The translations under genes were made by a program, and so were the position numbers. From the NCBI GenBank assembly GCA_026389675.1, contig JAPLHJ010000118.1, forward strand, positions 1-10,416: 10,416 nt of DNA. The letters are read 5' to 3'. Source of the DNA: Chloroflexota bacterium. Lineage in GTDB: Bacteria; Chloroflexota; Dehalococcoidia; GIF9; UBA5629. Shown here one piece after another: positions 6,915 through 10,416 of the stretch; within the stretch, counting starts at the first letter, position 1; the number at the start of each line of letters is the position of its first letter. The notes beneath the pieces were generated by a model, which searched no databases, was not told the DNA's origin, and worked only from the letters and a program-made list of their open reading frames with translations.

Positions 6915-7187
6915 TCACCTGGTCATTACATATATTTCGACGGCCGCAATAAGTATGGTAATGATGATGATGGCCACCATCAGCGGGCGTGAATTTATCT
7001 CGCGTTTAAGAATATTTGGCTCATCATAGTTGGCAGATATCTTCGATACCTCGCCGGCACACTTCTTGCAATAGGTTTTTCCGAATAGTGTTGTACTGCA
7101 GTCGTTGCAAATGAACTGCTGGCACCGCCAGCAACCTTTGGTTGCCGGCCGGTCCGGGTGGTTGTAACAGACCGCATTAACATCCAT
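6915..7187 (-). CDS. B-box-like zinc-finger protein with C-terminal membrane helix
   Basis: A 90-residue protein. The N-terminal half carries a metal-ligand series C7-x2-H10, C19-x2-C22, C27-x2-C30 and C40-x2-C43, the pattern of the short bacterial B-box-type zinc fingers (Cys-Tyr-Asn-His-Pro start), able to hold two zinc ions. Residues 68-87 form a hydrophobic helix (LMVAIIIITILIAAVEIYVM), so it is probably anchored in the membrane with the finger in the cytosol. GAGG lies 8 nt before the ATG at 7187 and a TATAAT box is about 33 nt upstream. Function of such proteins is unknown; scaffold or regulatory roles are suggested for relatives. It is an odd small insert between metabolic genes and may not belong to the pathway. 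Confidence 0.8.
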   Translation of the reverse strand: MDVNAVCYNHPDRPATKGCWRCQQFICNDCSTTLFGKTYCKKCAGEVSKISANYDEPNILKREINSRPLMVAIIIITILIAAVEIYVMTR

Positions 7188-7219
7188 TTCAGCAACCTCA
7201 TTACAGGTGATATAGCAGA

Positions 7220-7225
7220 ATTATA
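7220..7225 (-). promoter_or_regulatory. Candidate -10 box (TATAAT) upstream of the zinc-finger gene
   Basis: A perfect TATAAT reads on the minus strand at 7225-7220, 32 nt before the ATG at 7187, so a transcript would start near 7213 with a leader of about 25 nt that keeps the Shine-Dalgarno. The -35 region at 17 nt is poor (TTTTAT), and the extended -10 TG is absent. It could start a second transcript for the zinc-finger, glycosidase-like and downstream genes. Confidence 0.4.
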
Positions 7226-7278
7226 CGACTATGAATGCGAAAATAAAAGGTTGCTCCACATTCACAAGTGACCGCGAG

Positions 7279-8841
7279 CTACTTTTGAATGGCGGGGTAC
7301 CCGGTAATTCTTGCCACCTTGCGGTAAAGCGGTTCCAGGGATTTATAAGTCTGTAGGTAAACCTCTTTATAAAGCTCCTGGTAGATGTGGTGGTTGGCCG
7401 GGTCCGGTGTAAAGGTGCGGCCTTTCTTCACCATGGAACCAACGGCTTCTTTAAATGAGGAGAACATACCGGTGCCTACCGCGGCGTCTATGGCAGCACC
7501 GAGGGCGCAGGTTTCCGATGTCCCCATCCGTGAAACAGGTAAATTGAACATATCAGCGGCAATCTGTACGGCTACATCGCTCTTGGAACCTCCTCCACCG
7601 ACACGGATCTCCTTGAGGGGTATTCCCGTTTTTTTCACTGTAATATCATAAAGGCGTTTGAGTTCATAGCCTATACCCTCGAGGATGGCGCGGTACATAT
7701 GGGCACGGTTATGAACGTCACCGAAGCCGATGATGGAGCCCTTGGCATACTTATCGTAGATCATGGGCGTCCAGTGCGGTTGCAGCATTAATCCCAGTGA
7801 GCCGGGCGGTATATCCCTGATGGTTTCGTCAAAGACCACCTCGGGTTCCACGCCCCGCTGTTTGGCCTCAATGGCCTCCCTGTGACCGAACTCCTGTTTG
7901 AACCAGGTTATCATCCAGAAGCCCCGGTATATGAACATCTCGATATCCCAGGCGTTGGGCAGTGCGGCGGGCCAGGTGTAAAACTTCATGTTCTTCTCAG
8001 TAATATATTTATAAGTTATGCTTTGCATGCAGGTGGCGGTTCCGAAACTGATCACACCGATGGATGGGTCGATGCCGCCGCAGCCTAAAAGCTCGGACTG
8101 CTTATCCCCGGCTCCTACAACCACAGGCAATCCTTCAGGCAGGCCGGTTTCCACTGAAGCTTCTTTAGTGACATATCCCAGCACAGTATCGGGTGGATAG
8201 AGGTCCACGCAATGCTCTTTCTTTACGGCCAGTGTTTCGTAGGCTACATCCAGGGGGTGCCATTTAAGGTTCTGATAGTCCATCGGCCAAGCGCCCACCA
8301 TCATGCCGATGGAGTCCTTGAATTCACCGGTGATCTTTTTGACCAGCCACCCCGATATTTGCAGGAATTTATAGGTGTTCTTGTAGATTTCGGGTTCGTA
8401 TTGCTGTATCCAGAGGAATTTTGATTCCCGGTGCGCTTTATCCATGGCGTCGGCAAGGCCGATAGCCTTAAAGAGCATGCGTGCTTTCAGGCTGATAGGC
8501 GGCGGGTTCTCGGTGACGCGCTGGTCGAGCCAGATAATGGCAGGCCGCAGCGGGTTGCCCTCCCGGTCGACCGGGAACGATGCTGAGCGCTGGGTGGTGA
8601 TGCCCAGTCCGGTGATCTCCTGTAGCGGGATTTTGGCTTTAGCCAATACGCCCCTGGTGCAGAAGCAAAGCTTTGTCCAGAAATCTTCGTGGTGCTGCTC
8701 CGCCCAACCCGGGTGTAAAGAAAAATACGGTTCGTGCTCGGTCTGCTCAATTGCTACCTGGTTGCCTTCCCTGTCGAAAATTACCGCCCTCACGCTCTGT
8801 GTACCGGAATCGATACCAATTACATACTTCTTTTCTGCCAT
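7279..8841 (-). CDS. FGGY-family carbohydrate kinase (xylulokinase/glycerol kinase type)
   Basis: A full-length 520-residue FGGY kinase, which transfers phosphate from ATP to a sugar or polyol in the cytosol. The N-terminal actin-like fold shows the phosphate-1 loop DSGTQSVRAVIFD (11-23) and the substrate-side WLDQR (104-108). GAGD gives the catalytic base D246, GTAT (268-271) the phosphate-2 segment, and GGGGSKSD (415-422) plus GTSETCALGAA (440-450) the adenosine-binding part. Substrate cannot be told from these motifs; xylulose, glycerol, ribulose, erythritol-type and other polyols are all used in the family. AAGGAGG 5 nt before ATG 8841 fixes the start. It lies 125 bp after the DUF362 gene, with a repeat element between, and 91 bp before the zinc-finger gene. 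It is the most confidently metabolic gene of the locus. Confidence 0.93.
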   Translation of the reverse strand: MAEKKYVIGIDSGTQSVRAVIFDREGNQVAIEQTEHEPYFSLHPGWAEQHHEDFWTKLCFCTRGVLAKAKIPLQEITGLGITTQRSASFPVDREGNPLRPAIIWLDQRVTENPPPISLKARMLFKAIGLADAMDKAHRESKFLWIQQYEPEIYKNTYKFLQISGWLVKKITGEFKDSIGMMVGAWPMDYQNLKWHPLDVAYETLAVKKEHCVDLYPPDTVLGYVTKEASVETGLPEGLPVVVGAGDKQSELLGCGGIDPSIGVISFGTATCMQSITYKYITEKNMKFYTWPAALPNAWDIEMFIYRGFWMITWFKQEFGHREAIEAKQRGVEPEVVFDETIRDIPPGSLGLMLQPHWTPMIYDKYAKGSIIGFGDVHNRAHMYRAILEGIGYELKRLYDITVKKTGIPLKEIRVGGGGSKSDVAVQIAADMFNLPVSRMGTSETCALGAAIDAAVGTGMFSSFKEAVGSMVKKGRTFTPDPANHHIYQELYKEVYLQTYKSLEPLYRKVARITGYPAIQK

Positions 8842-8887
8842 ATCAGCCTCCTTAAATCATTGTATCACGTGACATTGCATAATTCTG

Positions 8888-8961
8888 ACGTAGGGGCGTA
8901 CCTTCAGGTGCGCCCGAAGACGCGGGCGGGTTTTTAAACCCGCCCCTACGTGGTGCGCCCG
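8888..8961. repeat. Compact intergenic element of nested inverted repeats
   Basis: Perfect 11-bp inverted ends ACGTAGGGGCG (8888-8898) and CGCCCCTACGT (8941-8951). Inside are two hairpins: a 9-bp stem with one G-T pair (8894-8902 with 8907-8915, loop TTCA) and GGGCGGGTTT/AAACCCGCCC (8924-8933 with 8936-8945). The outer right arm shares bases 8941-8945 with the second hairpin, so the two folds exclude each other. A 10-bp direct repeat GGTGCGCCCG sits at 8907-8916 and 8952-8961. It looks like a dispersed palindromic intergenic repeat (REP/MITE-like) rather than a terminator, since no T-tract follows. Confidence 0.75.
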
Positions 8962-8966
8962 GATGT

Positions 8967-10349
8967 TTATGGCGTTTCATACTCCGGTTCCCAGGTCGGG
9001 TCATATTTGCGGTAATAATTGAAGAACTCCTCCCTGTGTTTAGCGGCTTTTTCTACCAATTCGTCCGGCTTTAAGTATCCCATACCGATAAGGATATCCT
9101 CCAATTTCACAAGGCTCTGCTCATAAGGAGGGCAGCCGGCAAGGAAGCGGTCGTAACCGGCAAGCTGCATGGCGTTCCTCAGTTCCAGCAGGTCGCCCCC
9201 TGTGGCCAGGGCGCATTCTCCCAGGAAAAAGGTGTGCGCCAGATCGGTTTTCAGCTGTGGTGGTATTTTGGGGTCGACCCCCACGATCAATGAGACCCGC
9301 TGCGGGACCTTAGCCAGCAGGCCCTCTGCCAGGGCTGCCATCAGCCAGCAGGCGGAGCAGGCCCCGCCGATGTAGATATCGATGTTGGGGTATAGTCCCG
9401 TAACTAAGCTGTCTATCGGTAGGGTATAGGTGGCCGGCAGGAGAAACTGCTTTCTGACCGAGGCTATGGTTTCACCAACGACCTCTATCAAGAACGGGTT
9501 GGACGTGCCCAGGCCATCGTGTCCCGCCAGACGGGTGGTGCTCACCACCAGTGGGTTATCGATGCCCATGCACATCGAGGCTATAGAGTCCATGGCCACT
9601 GTATCAGTGCTGGCCATGATCACCCCCATCTCCACGGCCGTGCCCCCTTCACCGGCGCCCATACCTTCCATGCCCAGCAGGCCGTCCAGCAGCACGAGGT
9701 CCGGCTTCCTTATCTTGCTGATATCCACCATGTGCTGCTGCAGGTCGTCGCGGTGGGAATAGTACCTGCCCCGCTCATCCAGCAAACCCTGCAGGTTCTT
9801 GATGGAAAGTGTCACCATGGTCATGGTGTGGGTCTTCATGGCCGGCATGTTGATGAAATAGTCGGCATCCAGCACCACCTTCGGGTAATTAACCCGGTGC
9901 AGAGCCATGCCGCCGTTTACATTGACCTCGACCTTTTCGGCGTCCTCCACGCCCATTACTTCTCCGCCTGCTTCCTCGACAGCTTTAGTTATGCCAAGTA
10001 TACGCATAACCTCGGATGTCTTGAAGCCGCGTGACATGCCGCAGGTAGTCATGGATGGCCGTACACGCTTCATGAGCGTGCCAACGCTGACGCCCTCAAT
10101 GACGGTCACGCGGCCGGCCCCCGCCTCCCTTGCCATGGTTACCATGCTGGCTATGACCCGCCGGTCAACGGAAATTGGGGGAGGGTAAGGGGCGAAGAGA
10201 TTGGGCTTGATTGCAACATGATCGCCGCGCTTGATTTTGCCCTTTAAGCCTCCGGTCAGGTTCACAGCTTCACGGACCATCCTGTCAATCTCAGTACGAT
10301 CCGGGGGCATCCTGCCCTTAACGATGGCAACCTTAGATTTCTCGCTCAC
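8967..10349 (-). CDS. DUF362 family protein with C-terminal cysteine cluster
   Basis: A 460-residue protein whose first 300 residues match DUF362: VAIKPNLFAP (45-54), a P-x-x-K-T-H stretch followed by VTLSIKNLQGLL (179-190), DLVLLDG (217-223) and ASTDTVAMDSIA (246-257). DUF362 proteins are often iron-sulfur proteins of anaerobes with unsettled functions. There is no ferredoxin C-x2-C-x2-C-x3-C tail. Instead residues 320-415 hold C331-x2-C334, C379 (GECA) and C406-P-P, four cysteines that could bind a cluster. No signal peptide. The start is GTG (10349-10347), immediately after the TAA of the upstream gene, with AGGAG 7 nt before it, implying translational coupling. An internal ATG at codon 14 lies past the first strand and is less likely. 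Its link to the sugar-type genes is unclear, as the repeat element separates it from the kinase. Confidence 0.85.
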   Translation of the reverse strand: MSEKSKVAIVKGRMPPDRTEIDRMVREAVNLTGGLKGKIKRGDHVAIKPNLFAPYPPPISVDRRVIASMVTMAREAGAGRVTVIEGVSVGTLMKRVRPSMTTCGMSRGFKTSEVMRILGITKAVEEAGGEVMGVEDAEKVEVNVNGGMALHRVNYPKVVLDADYFINMPAMKTHTMTMVTLSIKNLQGLLDERGRYYSHRDDLQQHMVDISKIRKPDLVLLDGLLGMEGMGAGEGGTAVEMGVIMASTDTVAMDSIASMCMGIDNPLVVSTTRLAGHDGLGTSNPFLIEVVGETIASVRKQFLLPATYTLPIDSLVTGLYPNIDIYIGGACSACWLMAALAEGLLAKVPQRVSLIVGVDPKIPPQLKTDLAHTFFLGECALATGGDLLELRNAMQLAGYDRFLAGCPPYEQSLVKLEDILIGMGYLKPDELVEKAAKHREEFFNYYRKYDPTWEPEYETP

Positions 10350-10416
10350 TTATTTACTCCTGCTCTCAAGGATTTTGTTGGCCATTTCGGCAAAGCCCAG
10401 CCCGCCGCTTTTATTA
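10350..10416 (-). CDS. C-terminal end of an unidentified gene
   Basis: The last 21 full codons of a gene that begins beyond the right edge read NKSGGLGFAEMANKILESRS then Lys and TAA (10352-10350). The frame is open to the window end and its stop abuts the GTG of the DUF362 gene without a spacer, which is the usual arrangement of co-translated operon genes. The fragment is too short to recognise a family. A chance open frame of this length is possible, so the call rests mainly on the junction. Confidence 0.5.
   Translation of the reverse strand, partial: NKSGGLGFAEMANKILESRSK
10357..10361 (-). promoter_or_regulatory. Ribosome binding site supporting a GTG start
   Basis: AGGAG 7 nt upstream of the GTG at 10349, located in the last codons of the preceding gene. 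It supports the non-ATG start of the DUF362 gene. Confidence 0.7.

Noticed and set aside
7230..7278. Terminator after the kinase gene (T-rich CCTTTTATTTT tract)
   Set aside because: The tract is not preceded by a convincing GC-rich stem; only 3-4 bp pairings can be drawn.
8859..8864. TACAAT with upstream TG as an extended -10 box for the kinase gene
   Set aside because: The predicted transcript start would fall inside the AAGGAGG ribosome binding site, and no -35 box is present. The nearby TCACGTGA palindrome (8865-8872) is too short to call an operator.
1..10416. CRISPR arrays, tRNA or rRNA genes, transposases, prophage genes
   Set aside because: No regularly spaced repeats, cloverleaf-like sequences or mobile-element proteins were found on either strand.

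Overview
The window carries a tightly packed array of genes that all read on the minus strand, so transcription runs from high to low coordinates. GC content looks moderate, slightly above half, and most starts have a good Shine-Dalgarno sequence. The gene families are a DUF362 protein, a B-box-like zinc-finger membrane protein, a BKACE/DUF849 enzyme, an FGGY kinase and Gfo/Idh plus M24 domains. Together with a palindromic GC-rich intergenic repeat they fit an uncultured, probably anaerobic environmental bacterium. Chloroflexota (Dehalococcoidia-like) or a deltaproteobacterial lineage are the most natural guesses, but the assignment is an inference from style, not from a marker gene.

Layout in transcription order: the last 21 codons of an unidentified gene (10350-10416); a 460-residue DUF362 protein starting at GTG directly after the preceding stop (8967-10349); a 125-bp gap holding a compact element of nested inverted repeats (8888-8961); an FGGY-family sugar/polyol kinase (7279-8841); a short gap with a perfect TATAAT box; a 90-residue zinc-ribbon/B-box-like protein with a C-terminal membrane helix (6915-7187); a 670-residue protein that looks like a six-hairpin-glycosidase-type protein (4848-6860); a 248-bp gap with inverted and direct repeats that is the best place for regulation; a 931-residue three-domain fusion of SCP2-like, Gfo/Idh/MocA oxidoreductase and M24 (creatinase/prolidase-fold) domains (1804-4599); a BKACE beta-keto acid cleavage enzyme (972-1760); an SDR oxidoreductase (194-967); and the N-terminus of an NAD-dependent epimerase/dehydratase (1-139). 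No tRNA, rRNA, CRISPR or transposase gene was seen.

The gene set looks like a catabolic or modification locus for a carbohydrate-linked or polyol-like compound. A glycoside-hydrolase-like protein, an oxidoreductase, an amidino/peptide-hydrolase-fold domain and a kinase would release, oxidise, hydrolyse and phosphorylate intermediates. The SDR and BKACE are 4 bp apart and could form an oxidation/cleavage pair (3-hydroxy acid to 3-keto acid, then acetoacetate plus a CoA thioester). The substrate cannot be read from the sequence. The most unusual items are the SCP2-Gfo/Idh-M24 fusion, its replaced M24 histidine, and a strong internal Shine-Dalgarno placed exactly at the M24 boundary.
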